DNA of 64,000 nt from an uncultured Tropicimonas sp. (GTDB lineage Bacteria; Pseudomonadota; Alphaproteobacteria; Rhodobacterales; Rhodobacteraceae). Under the pieces are notes generated by a model. That model was not told the origin of the DNA. It saw nothing but the letters and a program-made list of their open reading frames with translations, and did not search any database. The stretch lies in contig CANLZY010000004.1 in the NCBI GenBank assembly GCA_947495685.1, forward strand, positions 155,585 to 219,584. Direction: 5' to 3'. Shown here one piece after another: positions 50,913 through 60,894 of this stretch (positions are counted from its first letter, which is position 1; every line of letters begins with the position of its first letter). The position numbers and the translations under genes are program-made.

Positions 50913-51968
50913 TCAGACTTTGGCGACGTGGAGGTCGAAGTCTGCCTTGGCCCGACCCCAGACGCCAGTGTCGAGACTGTCGAGACTGCGCAGCGAGGGC
51001 AAGAGCTGAGTGGCAAAATCTTCCGAGCTTTCCACCGGCAGCATCGAGGGCAGGTTGTCGATGGCGGTGACATCCAGCACCGGATCGTCGCAGACCCGCA
51101 ACGCCGGCAACGCCCAGTCCGTCACCCGGTCATAGACCTTGATCGGAGAGAAGTCGCTGGACGGGTCACAGGAGATATCGCCGATGGCCGACAACCGGCG
51201 CGGCGCGGTGAGTGCCGAGGCGGGGACAAAAACCGGCGTTCCGGGGCGGGCGAGGATGCAGTTCAGGAACAGATCGTGCTGCAGGACTTCGGGGAAGGGG
51301 CCGCCATGGGCGGTTTCCTCCATGTCCCACAGGGTCGTGGCGACACCCATCGCGGCACACAGGTCGGCGGCGCCGGTACCGACGCGGCCCTTGGCGCCTA
51401 TAACGAGCGCAGTCGGCCGCGCCGGGCCGGTCGCGTCGATCTCCGCGCCCAGGTCGTCGAGCAATGCCTGCCGGCCCGGGTAGACCCCGACTGGTCCGCA
51501 GATCTCGCCGCGTTGTTGGGCGGCCCAGCATTTCAGCGCAACGGCCGCACCAGCGTACCCAGCCCAATAGCCAAAGGCCGCAACGCGGCGGCCGGTCTCG
51601 TCCACGAGATATTCCAGATCGTACAACGTGCCGCCGCCGGCCTTGAACCGTTGCAGCAGCAGGCGCCCATCGTCCTGCCCCTTGTAGGCGTGGCCAAACA
51701 TGATGTGGCGGTGTGGCAGTGGTGTGCCGTCCTGTGGCAGCTCCTTGAGGCCAAAGATGATCGCGTCCCTGGGCGCCTGCCGCCAGCTGCCGGGGGCGGC
51801 GATCTCGGCGCCCAATGCGCGGTAGGGATCGATGGGAAGTGCGCGGACCGGGCTCTGCTCGACAGTGACGCGCATACCCGCATCCAGCAGCGCCTTCACC
51901 CCTTCGGCCAGAATGCCCACACGTTCTTCGTTCGGCCGTTCCTCGGCCCGCACCCACAAATGTGTCAT
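50913..51968 (-). CDS. Saccharopine dehydrogenase, LYS1-like (L-lysine forming)
   Basis: THLWVRAEERPNEERVGILAEGVKALLDAGMRVTVEQSPVRALP; IMFGHAYKGQ; FGYWAGYAGAAVAL; ISCDPSSDFSPI. Confidence 0.9.
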   Translation of the reverse strand: MTHLWVRAEERPNEERVGILAEGVKALLDAGMRVTVEQSPVRALPIDPYRALGAEIAAPGSWRQAPRDAIIFGLKELPQDGTPLPHRHIMFGHAYKGQDDGRLLLQRFKAGGGTLYDLEYLVDETGRRVAAFGYWAGYAGAAVALKCWAAQQRGEICGPVGVYPGRQALLDDLGAEIDATGPARPTALVIGAKGRVGTGAADLCAAMGVATTLWDMEETAHGGPFPEVLQHDLFLNCILARPGTPVFVPASALTAPRRLSAIGDISCDPSSDFSPIKVYDRVTDWALPALRVCDDPVLDVTAIDNLPSMLPVESSEDFATQLLPSLRSLDSLDTGVWGRAKADFDLHVAKV

Positions 51969-52132
51969 GTGATCCCTGTCTTGCTGTTTCTTCCGTCCTA
52001 GCGCGACGACCGTGGCAGGTCCATCGACCTTGCGCGCAGCGCGACCCCCTTGCCTGCGGCTTCAACGGAAAACGGGCGGTGATGCTTTGCACCACCGCCC
52101 GCCAGATCATTGCATGTCAGAAAACGAGGTGT

Positions 52133-54268
52133 TTACTCGGTCTCTTCCGTGTTCTTTGCTTCTTCGCCGGTTTCCTGGTCGACAACTTTCATCGACAGGC
52201 GAACCTTGCCGCGATCGTCAAAGCCCAGCAGCTTGACCCAGACTTCCTGGCCCTCTTTCAGGACGTCGGACGGATGGTTCAGGCGGCGATTCTCGATTTG
52301 CGAGACGTGCACGAGGCCGTCACGCTTGCCGAAGAAGTTCACGAAGGCGCCGAAATCGACGATCTTCACGACCTTGCCCTTGTAGACCTTGCCTTCTTCG
52401 GGCTCTGCCACGATCGAATAGATCATGTCATAGGCCCGCTGGATGGCTTCGGCGTTCGGCGAGGCGATCTTGATCACGCCATCGTCGTTGATGTCGACCT
52501 TGGCGCCCGACATTTCGACGATCTCGCGGATGACCTTGCCGCCCGAGCCGATCACTTCACGGATCTTGTCGGTCGGGATGTTCATCGTCTCGATGCGCGG
52601 GGCGTGGGCCGAGAACTCGGTCCGGCCGGAGGTCAGGGCCTTGGACATTTCGCCGAGGATGTGCAGACGGCCTTCCTTGGCTTGCGCCAGGGCCTGCTTC
52701 ATGATGTCGGGCGTGATGCCGGCAACCTTGATGTCCATCTGCAGTGACGTGATGCCTGCTTCGGTACCGGCAACCTTGAAGTCCATGTCGCCGAGGTGAT
52801 CCTCGTCGCCCAGGATGTCGGTCAGAACGGCATAGGAGCCGTCATCTTCCAGCACCAGACCCATCGCAACACCTGCAACCGGTGCCTTCAGCGGAACGCC
52901 CGCATCCATCATCGACAGCGAGGAGCCGCAGACGGTGGCCATGGAGGACGAGCCGTTGGACTCGGTGATCTCGGAGACCAGGCGGATGGTGTAAGGGAAA
53001 TCGGTGGGAGCGGGCAGGACGGCCTGAAGGGCGCGCCAGGCAAGCTTGCCGTGACCGATTTCGCGACGGCCCGGAGGTCCGAAGCGACCGACTTCGCCAA
53101 CCGAATACGGCGGGAAGTTGTAGTGCAGCATGAAGTTGCTGCGGTAGTTGCCGTGCAGCGCGTCGATGATCTGCTCGTCTTCGCCGGTACCCAGCGTGGT
53201 GATGACCAGGCCCTGGGTCTCGCCACGGGTGAACAGGGCAGAGCCGTGCGTGCGCGGCAGCAATCCGACTTCGGACGCGATCGAGCGCACGGTGGTCGTG
53301 TTGCGACCGTCGATACGCTTGCCGTTCTTGACGACATCGCCGCGCAGGATCGAGCTTTCCAGCTTTTTCAGGGCAGAGCCAAGGTTGGCGTCGGCCAGCT
53401 GCTCTTCGGTCAGGGCGCCGGTGATCTTGGCACGAACCGCAGACACCGCGTTGGTGCGTTCCTGCTTGTCGAGAATCGCGTAGGCGGCGCGCATCTCTTC
53501 TTCACCGGCAGCCTTTACGGCAGCGAACAGGTCGGAATAGTTGGGCGGCTGGTAGTCGAAGGGCTCCTTGGCGCAGTCTTCGGCCAGATCGATGATCAGG
53601 TCGATGACCGGCTGGATCTGCTCGTGGGCAAAGACCACGGCGCCGAGCATCTCGTCTTCGCTCAGCTCGTAGGCTTCCGACTCGACCATCATCACGGCGT
53701 CCTTGGTGCCGGCGACAACCAGGTCCAGGCGCTGCTCGGGGTTGAGGCGCAGCTGGTCCATATCGGACACTTCGGGGTTCAGAACGTATTCGCCATCGGA
53801 GAAACCGACGCGGCAGGCGGCGATCGGGCCCATGAACGGAACGCCCGAGATCGTCAGCGCAGCCGAGGCGGCGATCATGGCAACCATGTCGGGATCGTTG
53901 ACCAGATCGTGGCTCAGCACGGTGCAGATCACCAGCACTTCATGTTTGAAGCCGGGAACGAACAACGGGCGGATCGGACGGTCGATCAGACGCGAGGTCA
54001 GCGTTTCCTTTTCGGTGGGGCGGCCTTCACGCTTGAAGAAGCCACCCGGCACCTTGCCGGCTGCGTAATACTTTTCCTGGTAGTGAACGGTCAGCGGGAA
54101 GAAGTCCTGGCCCGGTTTGGGGGCCTTGGCAAAGGTCACGTTGGCCATGACCGCAGTCTCGCCCAATGTGGCGATGACGGAGCCGTCGGCCTGACGGGCA
54201 ACCTTGCCGGTTTCCAGTGTAAGCGTCTCTTCGCCCCACTGCATGGATTTCTTGGTTTCGGTAAACAT
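52133..54268 (-). CDS. pnp: Polyribonucleotide nucleotidyltransferase
   Basis: RNase PH repeats, KH ([29 protein letters not shown]) and S1 ([28 protein letters not shown]) domains. Confidence 0.98.
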   Translation of the reverse strand: MFTETKKSMQWGEETLTLETGKVARQADGSVIATLGETAVMANVTFAKAPKPGQDFFPLTVHYQEKYYAAGKVPGGFFKREGRPTEKETLTSRLIDRPIRPLFVPGFKHEVLVICTVLSHDLVNDPDMVAMIAASAALTISGVPFMGPIAACRVGFSDGEYVLNPEVSDMDQLRLNPEQRLDLVVAGTKDAVMMVESEAYELSEDEMLGAVVFAHEQIQPVIDLIIDLAEDCAKEPFDYQPPNYSDLFAAVKAAGEEEMRAAYAILDKQERTNAVSAVRAKITGALTEEQLADANLGSALKKLESSILRGDVVKNGKRIDGRNTTTVRSIASEVGLLPRTHGSALFTRGETQGLVITTLGTGEDEQIIDALHGNYRSNFMLHYNFPPYSVGEVGRFGPPGRREIGHGKLAWRALQAVLPAPTDFPYTIRLVSEITESNGSSSMATVCGSSLSMMDAGVPLKAPVAGVAMGLVLEDDGSYAVLTDILGDEDHLGDMDFKVAGTEAGITSLQMDIKVAGITPDIMKQALAQAKEGRLHILGEMSKALTSGRTEFSAHAPRIETMNIPTDKIREVIGSGGKVIREIVEMSGAKVDINDDGVIKIASPNAEAIQRAYDMIYSIVAEPEEGKVYKGKVVKIVDFGAFVNFFGKRDGLVHVSQIENRRLNHPSDVLKEGQEVWVKLLGFDDRGKVRLSMKVVDQETGEEAKNTEETE

Positions 54269-54446
54269 CATATTATCCTGTTGGGGAGCGCTCCCGGGCC
54301 CATCCCGGGTCTCCCGTTTGAATGGCGGCCCCATTGCCGCCGACCCCTATCCTGTAGCACGCGCCCGGGGTCCGAGGCGTCACGTCTCAGATGGGCGGCG
54401 CATACAGGAGAATGCGGGGTTTGGGAAGTAGCGGATTTTTTTGCAC

Positions 54447-55085
54447 TCACTCCGGCGCAGTGCCGCCGAAGCTGTTCATGGCGTTCACCGTCTCTGCCAG
54501 TGAACGCCGCGCGCCGGTCTGAAGGTACTCCATCGCGTTCAACGCGGCCTCGTGCGCCGGGATGCTGGAACCGCCGACACACTCCTCGATGACCCGGCAG
54601 AAATAGTCCGACTGATGGCCGTCGACAAAGGTGTAGTGCACACAGACATCTGTCAGCCCGCCCACCAGCAGCAATGTCTCGACCTTGAGGCCGCGCAGAA
54701 GGATCTCGAAATCGGTGCCGAAAAAGGCCGAGTACCGGCGTTTGGGTACGACGTAGTCGTCTTGCCGGACATCCATCTGTTGGATCGCAAGTGCGGTGCC
54801 CAGAGCGTTTTCCAGGCAATGCGCATCCTCGGCACCATCCAGTTCGCGGCCAAAATCGATGCCGTCGGGGCGGTGAACCTCCTGAACGAAGATGACGGGA
54901 ATGTCATTCGCGCGGGCGGCGTCGATGGCGGTGCGCGCTGCCAGCATGCGCTCCTTGTAGCCGGGCATGTTGTCGATGGCGCGAACCGCGCTGTCGTCGA
55001 TGAAGGTGCTGGCCTGGATGTCGATCACGATCAGGGCCGGTCGCCCCTCGATCAGTTCGCGGGGCAGGGTGGACTGGTTTGCCAT
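54447..55085 (-). CDS. Cysteine hydrolase, isochorismatase family
   Basis: IVIDIQAST (Asp), VPKRRYSAFFGTDFEILLRGL (Lys), LLLVGGLTDVCVHYTFVDGHQSDYF (Cys) catalytic triad pattern. Confidence 0.92.
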   Translation of the reverse strand: MANQSTLPRELIEGRPALIVIDIQASTFIDDSAVRAIDNMPGYKERMLAARTAIDAARANDIPVIFVQEVHRPDGIDFGRELDGAEDAHCLENALGTALAIQQMDVRQDDYVVPKRRYSAFFGTDFEILLRGLKVETLLLVGGLTDVCVHYTFVDGHQSDYFCRVIEECVGGSSIPAHEAALNAMEYLQTGARRSLAETVNAMNSFGGTAPE

Positions 55086-55199
55086 GGTGACGGTCTTTCT
55101 GGTGGTAACTCTGGTGCGGATTCACGGTGGGCCGTTGCCGCATGCTTGCCCAACAAGATCCGGATTGCTAGAGCCTGCCGCGGGCTGCGTGACCGCAGC

Positions 55200-55246
55200 G
55201 GAGGACGACCTCCCCCATCGTGGGTATCATTCCGGGACGACCCGGA
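55200..55246 (+). ncRNA. Candidate guanidine-II (mini-ykkC) riboswitch
   Basis: Hairpin 1 GGAGG-ACGA-CCTCC (55200-55213) and hairpin 2 TCCGGG-ACGA-CCCGGA (55231-55246), 17-nt linker, then SD GGGAGAGG (55249-55256) and sugE ATG 55265. Confidence 0.88.
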
Positions 55247-55264
55247 CAGGGAGAGGAATGTACC

Positions 55265-55579
55265 ATGCCCTGGATCATCCTGATCGTTGCGGGCCTGTTC
55301 GAAGTCGTCTGGGCCTATTGCATGAAACAGTCGGACGGTTTCACCCGGCTGGGACCGACGGCACTGATGCTGGTGACGATGTTTGTTTCGATCTGGTTGT
55401 TGGCGCTCGCGATGCGCAGCCTGCCGCTGGGCACATCCTACATGGTCTGGACCGGGATCGGCGCCGTCGGCAGCTTTGTCGCCGGGATCGTGATGCTGGG
55501 CGAAGTGGCGAGCCCGATGCGGCTGGTGGCGGCGGCTTTGATCGTGGCCGGCATCGCGGTGATGAAGCTGGCCTCCTGA
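55265..55579 (+). CDS. sugE: SMR family exporter SugE/Gdx (guanidinium exporter type)
   Basis: MPWIILIVAGLFEVVWAYCMKQSDGFTRLGPT (E13-equivalent GLFEVVWA), SLPLGTSYMVWTGIGAVGSFVAGIVMLGE. Confidence 0.94.
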   Translation: MPWIILIVAGLFEVVWAYCMKQSDGFTRLGPTALMLVTMFVSIWLLALAMRSLPLGTSYMVWTGIGAVGSFVAGIVMLGEVASPMRLVAAALIVAGIAVMKLAS

Positions 55580-55586
55580 AACGACA

Positions 55587-55612
55587 AACGCCCGCTCGTT
55601 GGAGCGGGCGTT
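55587..55612. terminator. Bidirectional-type hairpin between convergent sugE and rpsO
   Basis: AACGCCCGCTC-GTTG-GAGCGGGCGTT, 11-bp stem in a 53-bp convergent gap. Confidence 0.75.
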
Positions 55613-55632
55613 GCCAGTGAATTCCGCAGGAG

Positions 55633-55902
55633 TTAGCGACGGATGCCGAGGCGCTTGATGAGGTCCTGATAACGGGCCTCTTCCTTGCCTCTGAGGTAGT
55701 CCAGCAGTTTCCGGCGCGTGGCGACGAGCTTCAGAAGACCACGACGGGAGTGGTTGTCCTTCTTGTGGGTCTTGAAGTGCTCGGTCAGGGTGTTGATGCG
55801 CGAGGTCAGAATGGCAACCTGGACTTCGGGCGAACCGGTGTCGCCTTCCTTGGTTGCGTATTCCTTCATGACGACGCTTTTCGCTTCGACGGTAATCGAC
55901 AT
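55633..55902 (-). CDS. rpsO: 30S ribosomal protein S15
   Basis: [52 protein letters not shown]. Confidence 0.98.
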   Translation of the reverse strand: MSITVEAKSVVMKEYATKEGDTGSPEVQVAILTSRINTLTEHFKTHKKDNHSRRGLLKLVATRRKLLDYLRGKEEARYQDLIKRLGIRR

Positions 55903-56414
55903 CGGGGTCTCCTTTGCAAGGTTCAGGGTTCATGGCGCAAGCCGGGATGTCGTCCAGCAGGGCCCGTGGAGAGATATCCGCGACTCGGTAAGGACCGCAG
56001 ATGGGGGCTGATAGAGGAAACCGGACGCAAACGGAAGAGGTTTTGTGAATCCTGTCTGGTCCAGCCGGGGAACTGAGGATCCGTTGGCGACAATCCCCGG
56101 TCCGGCGGGGGCTGACCTTCCCGAGTTGGAACGAGCAGATGCCCGGGTTTGACAGGGTTTCGCTCGGACGCCAGCGGAGTTGTTCGAGAGACAGGTCTTG
56201 GTCGGGCAAGCGGCCATGGATCATCGATGGCGGGTGGTATGGCCGGGATCACTGGCTTGTCCTCCGAAGAGGATCAGATCGTCGCGCCCCATGACGGCAT
56301 TGCGAGGTCGGATGCGTAGGTCATGCTGCCTTGGAACGGGGTGGGGCATCGATCCGAATGAATGCTTCCGAAGGGCGCAGGTCCTTGCGGGACGCAGGCT
56401 CGCGATGTCGCATG

Positions 56415-56945
56415 TCAGGCCAAGGTTCGGGCCAGATCGGGCTGCCAGGACTCGGGCTGGGTGTCATAGCTGATGTAGAGCGGATGACGTGGCTGGCCGG
56501 TCCGGGTCTGCCCGAGGCAGAGCAACGGGCGACCGGTGCCGTGCAGCAGGCGCGCGACCTCGGTCCCGCGGTTCTGGTGCACTCCGTGCGCTCCCCAGGC
56601 GCAGAGGATGTCGGTGGCCCAGAGGCAACCTTCCAGCAAGACACGGTCATTGTCCGGTCCGACCGGGGCAGACGCCTTGCGCATGATGGTCGGGTCGGTT
56701 TCGCGCCAGGCAAAGATGTTGCAGGCCCGAAACCCGCCATAGCCAAGCGCACGGGCCCGGCGTTCGCAACGTTCGATCGTGGGGTCGTTGGCCTGTTCTG
56801 TCGCTTTCGACGGGTTCAGCATGATGTAGAGCAGCCGGCGCCCCGTCTTGTCCCAGGTGCGGGTCAAGGCGTAGCGATAGCCTTCGCAGTCGGAATATAC
56901 CGCTGAAGACGGCGCGTCGCCCTTTTGAAAGGTGCGGGTGATCAT
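56415..56945 (-). CDS. DUF1643 domain-containing protein
   Basis: [63 protein letters not shown]; overlaps truB by 4 nt. Confidence 0.9.
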   Translation of the reverse strand: MITRTFQKGDAPSSAVYSDCEGYRYALTRTWDKTGRRLLYIMLNPSKATEQANDPTIERCERRARALGYGGFRACNIFAWRETDPTIMRKASAPVGPDNDRVLLEGCLWATDILCAWGAHGVHQNRGTEVARLLHGTGRPLLCLGQTRTGQPRHPLYISYDTQPESWQPDLARTLA

Positions 56946-57862
56946 GTGCCTTCGGGCAGGTTGAACACACGAACCGGGTGCAGCTCGCCACTGCGATAGA
57001 TACCGATGGCGACCGGCTTGCCCTGGTAGGCGGCCCAGGCCGTGTCACCATACTCGACACCCGGCGCGGCGATCACCATTCCTGGGTTGCCGTTGCGCAT
57101 CCGCGTGGCGCCTTCGGGGGTGCAGGGCAGCATTTGCAGGTCGACCAACCCGTCCTGCAAGGGGCGCAGATAGGCGTCGAGCTCCGGGGTGCGCGCAAGG
57201 GTCTCCAACGTTTCCCAGTCCAGTGCGCCGTCGGTGTCGAAGGCACCCGACCAGGTGCGCCGCAGGGATTCGACATGGGCGTTACAGCCAAGAACGGCGC
57301 CAAGATCGCGGGCAATCGATCGCACGTACCCACCCTTGCCACAGACCATTTCCAGAACAGCGTGGTCGGCGTCCGGCCGCTCGATCAGGGTCAGGCTGTC
57401 AACGTACAGCGGGCGGGCGGCGATCTCGAAATCTTCTTCGTCCCGGGCCAAGGCATAGGCACGTTCGCCGTCGATCTTGACGGCAGAGAACTTGGGCGGG
57501 ACCTGCGTGATATCGCCGACAAAGGCAGGCAGGGCAGCGGAGATATCTTCGTCTGCCGGGCGCTGCTCGCTGGTTGCGATGACTTCGCCTTCGGCGTCGT
57601 CGGTGTTGGTCGCCTGCCCGAAGCGGACGGTGAATTCATAGGCCTTGAGCGCATCGGTGACGTAGGGAACGGTCTTGGTTGCCTCGCCAAGAGCAATGGC
57701 CAGCACGCCCGTGGCAGCAGGATCCAGCGTGCCGGCATGCCCGGCCTTGCGGGCGTCCAGCGCCCAGCGGACCTTGTTGACCACGGCGGTCGACGTTGGG
57801 CCAGCGGGTTTGTCGACGATCACCCACCCGGAAATATCGCGTCCCTTGCGTCTGCGTGCCAT
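56942..57862 (-). CDS. truB: tRNA pseudouridine(55) synthase TruB
   Basis: [61 protein letters not shown]. Confidence 0.96.
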   Translation of the reverse strand: MARRRKGRDISGWVIVDKPAGPTSTAVVNKVRWALDARKAGHAGTLDPAATGVLAIALGEATKTVPYVTDALKAYEFTVRFGQATNTDDAEGEVIATSEQRPADEDISAALPAFVGDITQVPPKFSAVKIDGERAYALARDEEDFEIAARPLYVDSLTLIERPDADHAVLEMVCGKGGYVRSIARDLGAVLGCNAHVESLRRTWSGAFDTDGALDWETLETLARTPELDAYLRPLQDGLVDLQMLPCTPEGATRMRNGNPGMVIAAPGVEYGDTAWAAYQGKPVAIGIYRSGELHPVRVFNLPEGT

Positions 57863-58261
57863 GGTGCCCTCTGCCCTGTTGAGGGCGGCGCAGTACCGCG
57901 CCCGGACGAGTGCGTCAATGGGTTGGCGCTGGGAAAGCAAGGGCTCCCGCCGCTTTCGCCTGCCCGGAACGGGCCGTCAAAAGCGTTGGGCCGGGCGCCC
58001 TGCGGGCGCACGCACTTCCACCGACGGGACGGTTCGCGGCAAAGCGCAGGCGATATCGAGGAGATCTGTAGACTCGGTGCCGCGGGCTGGGTGGGGGCTG
58101 TTGGTCCGCGGCACCGAGATGAGCTTTCGCTCTCTACATAGGTCTCTTTTGACGACGCTGGATGGCGCGCTTGCGGGCTTTTCTGGGAAATCCGGGGGTG
58201 ATTTTGCGGCCGAAATGCGGCGAGACTTGATTTGCCGCGCACTGCGACCCAAACTCAATGC

Positions 58262-58606
58262 ATGAATATGCAGACTCCGAACCCGCCCTCCACTGTGCGT
58301 CTACCGGAGCAGGTGGCCTTTGATCGAGCCGAGTTGAACGTGATCCTGACGCTGTACGGGCGCATGGTCGCTGCCGGGGATTGGCGCGATTACGGTATCT
58401 CCTGTCTTCGGGAGGTCGCGGTTTTCTCGATTTTTCGGCGTACGGCCGAGACGCCGCTCTACCGGATCGAAAAACGACCAAAGCTGCGACACCGACAGGG
58501 GCTTTATGCTGTGATCGGCATGGACGGGCAGATTCTGAAGCGCGGGCAGGACTTGAAGGTCGTGCTGCGTGTGCTGGAGCGCAAATTGATCCGCGCGGTC
58601 GACTAG
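58262..58606 (+). CDS. DUF2794 domain-containing protein
   Basis: VAFDRAELNVILTLYGRMVAAGDWRDYGISCLREVAVFSIFRRTAETPLYRIEKRPKLRHRQGLYAVIGMDGQILKRG. Confidence 0.88.
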   Translation: MNMQTPNPPSTVRLPEQVAFDRAELNVILTLYGRMVAAGDWRDYGISCLREVAVFSIFRRTAETPLYRIEKRPKLRHRQGLYAVIGMDGQILKRGQDLKVVLRVLERKLIRAVD

Positions 58607-58615
58607 GGCTGCGTA

Positions 58616-59449
58616 TCAGAGCGCCACGCGCCGCCGGGCCGTGACTGGTCCGGTGTCTGTTGATGCGATGCGGGCCAGCGCGGGTGCGAGCGGTTCCTGC
58701 GCCACGGCCATGTGATGCGCATTGGCGTGGATCAGTGTCTGCTCGTCAACTGCCATTGCAACGTGGCCTTTCCAGAAGAAAAGGTCGCCGCGCAGGATTG
58801 GCGCCGTTTCAGGGATTTTGCTACCCAAGGCGTCCTGCTGAAGATCAGAATCTCCGGGGCAGGGGTGCCCGCAAGCCAGGAATGCGGCCTGTACCAGCCC
58901 GGAGCAATCTATCCCCAACCGCGAGTTTCCACCCCATAGATACGGGGTTCCGAGGAACAGACTGGCGACCTTGATCGGTTCATCGGCGGGATGTTCGATC
59001 GGGGCAATGTGCTGTGCTGGAACGAAATGGCCGCTATCGGTCTGGGCGTAGTCTGCGGACGCGCCGGAAATAGTCAGACGCGAGCCGTGGCTCAGCCAGG
59101 TTGTTTCGTGCTGCTTGAGGTCCGCTGCCGGATAAAGGTGGGTCGAGGGGACGACCACTTGATGGGTTGGCGTCGCGTCATCGCCCAGAGTTGCCGCCGC
59201 GACGTAGCCGACATAGCCGTCACGTTCGGATTGCACAAAGGCCATGTCGTCGCTGCTGTCGAACACCCGGACGCGCTGGCCATACACCACTTGCCGATCA
59301 CGTGCCCCATGCGGGGCCCGCAGCAAATCGGTGACCGGCACGGTGATCCGGTGCCACGTGCCATCAACGAACCGTGGAGCGTCGATGACGCCTCGCAGTT
59401 CGCTGGCGGCAACGGAAGCGTTGGCCGCCAGAAGTCGCCGGTCGGTCAC
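58616..59449 (-). CDS. NlpC/P60 family cell-wall peptidase with SH3-like N-terminus
   Basis: GTPYLWGGNSRLGIDCSGLVQAAFLACGHPCPGDSDLQ; HVAMAVDEQTLIHANAHHMAV. Confidence 0.92.
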   Translation of the reverse strand: MTDRRLLAANASVAASELRGVIDAPRFVDGTWHRITVPVTDLLRAPHGARDRQVVYGQRVRVFDSSDDMAFVQSERDGYVGYVAAATLGDDATPTHQVVVPSTHLYPAADLKQHETTWLSHGSRLTISGASADYAQTDSGHFVPAQHIAPIEHPADEPIKVASLFLGTPYLWGGNSRLGIDCSGLVQAAFLACGHPCPGDSDLQQDALGSKIPETAPILRGDLFFWKGHVAMAVDEQTLIHANAHHMAVAQEPLAPALARIASTDTGPVTARRRVAL

Positions 59450-60822
59450 AGCCCCAACTGTTCGGGCAACGCTTCGAGGATGGCGCGAACGCCCTGTCCA
59501 ACCCCGCCGACAGGGCGGGCCGGCGCAGCCGTGGGTTGCCAGCCGTAGATGTCGAAATGGGTATAGCTGCGAGCCCCTTCGGCAAACCGGCGCAGGAACA
59601 GGGCCGCCGTGATGGCACCGGCCATGCCGCCCTTCGGGGCATTGTCCAGATTCGCGATCGCGGGTTCGATCATGGTCTCGTAGGGCTCGTGGAACGGCAA
59701 GCGCCAGACAGGATCCGCGACCCGGTCCGCAGCGGTTTCGAGCCGTGCAGCCATCTGAGCGTCCGTGGTGAAGAACGGCGCGATGTCGGGGCCCACGGCC
59801 ACCCGGGCGGCTCCTGTCAGGGTGGCCATGGAGATCAGGACATCAGGCTCTTCCTCGACTGCAAGAGTCAGCGCGTCGGCCATAACAAGACGGCCCTCGG
59901 CATCGGTGTTGTTGATCTCTACGGTCAAGCCCTTGCGGGAGCGAAGGACATCCTGCGGGCGGAATGCATTGCCGGCGATGCTGTTCTCGACTGCGGGAAT
60001 GAGAACCCGCAACTGAATCGGCAAGCCAAGCCCCATGATCATTCGGGCCAGCCCCAGAACCGCGGCGGCACCGCCCATGTCTTTTTTCATCAGACCCATC
60101 GAGGCCCCGGGCTTGATGTTCAGCCCGCCCGTGTCAAAGCAGACCCCCTTGCCGACCAAGGTCAGCTTCGGCCCTTCGGACCCCCACCGCATATCCATCA
60201 ACCGGGGCGCTCGGTTCGAGGCGCGCCCGACGGCCTGGATCAAGGGAAAACCCTGGACCAGTTCGGCATCCCGCGAGATATAGCGCGATGCGCCGAAAGC
60301 ATCGGAAAGGTCGCAAAGGGCCTGTTCCAGCTGATCGGGGCCCATGTCGTTGGCGGGTGTGTTGATCAGGTCGCGGGTGAGCGCCTCGCCAGCGGCGATG
60401 ATCTCGATACGATTTGCGTCAATCCCCCCGGGTGCCTTCAGATAGGCTGTTTGAGGGCTTCCGGCCTTGTAGCGGTCGAACCGGTATCCGGCCAGAAGCC
60501 AGCCGAGGGCCGCTTCGGCGGCCTCTGTCTCCGAGAGGTCGGCCTCGAGGTGGTAGGTCCCGGCTGGCAGGCTCGTCGCTGCGGTGGCAAGGTGGTACCG
60601 GGTTCGCGCTCGCGACGACGGTGTTCCGAAACCGGCGACCGCGATGGCGTCACCCTCGGCGGGGATCAGGGCAACCTGTCCGAGCTTGCCGGTGAAGCCG
60701 ATCCTGTCCAGCCAGAGGTTGATCTCTGCGGTTTGTCCCGCGCGCCACTCAGGAAATGCCTCTTCGCTCAGGACGAACAGCGGAGTTGAGGCAGATTCGG
60801 GCGAAGCAAAAGTCAGGGGCAT
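59446..60822 (-). CDS. Leucyl aminopeptidase (M17) family protein
   Basis: LVGKGVCFDTGGLNIKPGASMGLMKKDMGGAAAVLGLA; NTDAEGRLVMADAL; MATLTGAARVAVG. Confidence 0.95.
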   Translation of the reverse strand: MPLTFASPESASTPLFVLSEEAFPEWRAGQTAEINLWLDRIGFTGKLGQVALIPAEGDAIAVAGFGTPSSRARTRYHLATAATSLPAGTYHLEADLSETEAAEAALGWLLAGYRFDRYKAGSPQTAYLKAPGGIDANRIEIIAAGEALTRDLINTPANDMGPDQLEQALCDLSDAFGASRYISRDAELVQGFPLIQAVGRASNRAPRLMDMRWGSEGPKLTLVGKGVCFDTGGLNIKPGASMGLMKKDMGGAAAVLGLARMIMGLGLPIQLRVLIPAVENSIAGNAFRPQDVLRSRKGLTVEINNTDAEGRLVMADALTLAVEEEPDVLISMATLTGAARVAVGPDIAPFFTTDAQMAARLETAADRVADPVWRLPFHEPYETMIEPAIANLDNAPKGGMAGAITAALFLRRFAEGARSYTHFDIYGWQPTAAPARPVGGVGQGVRAILEALPEQLGL

Positions 60823-60894
60823 GTTATTGCTCTCATTGAGGGTGCGTCGTTCCGAGAACGATCCTAGCGTACATGCAAAACGCCGCAAGTGATA

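Noticed and set aside
52796-54592. 598-aa ORF antisense to pnp
   Set aside because: Shadow of pnp; no domain evidence.
55086-55199. Guanidine-I (ykkC) type riboswitch upstream of sugE
   Set aside because: The longer class I core was not recognised; the paired ACGA hairpins fit class II instead.
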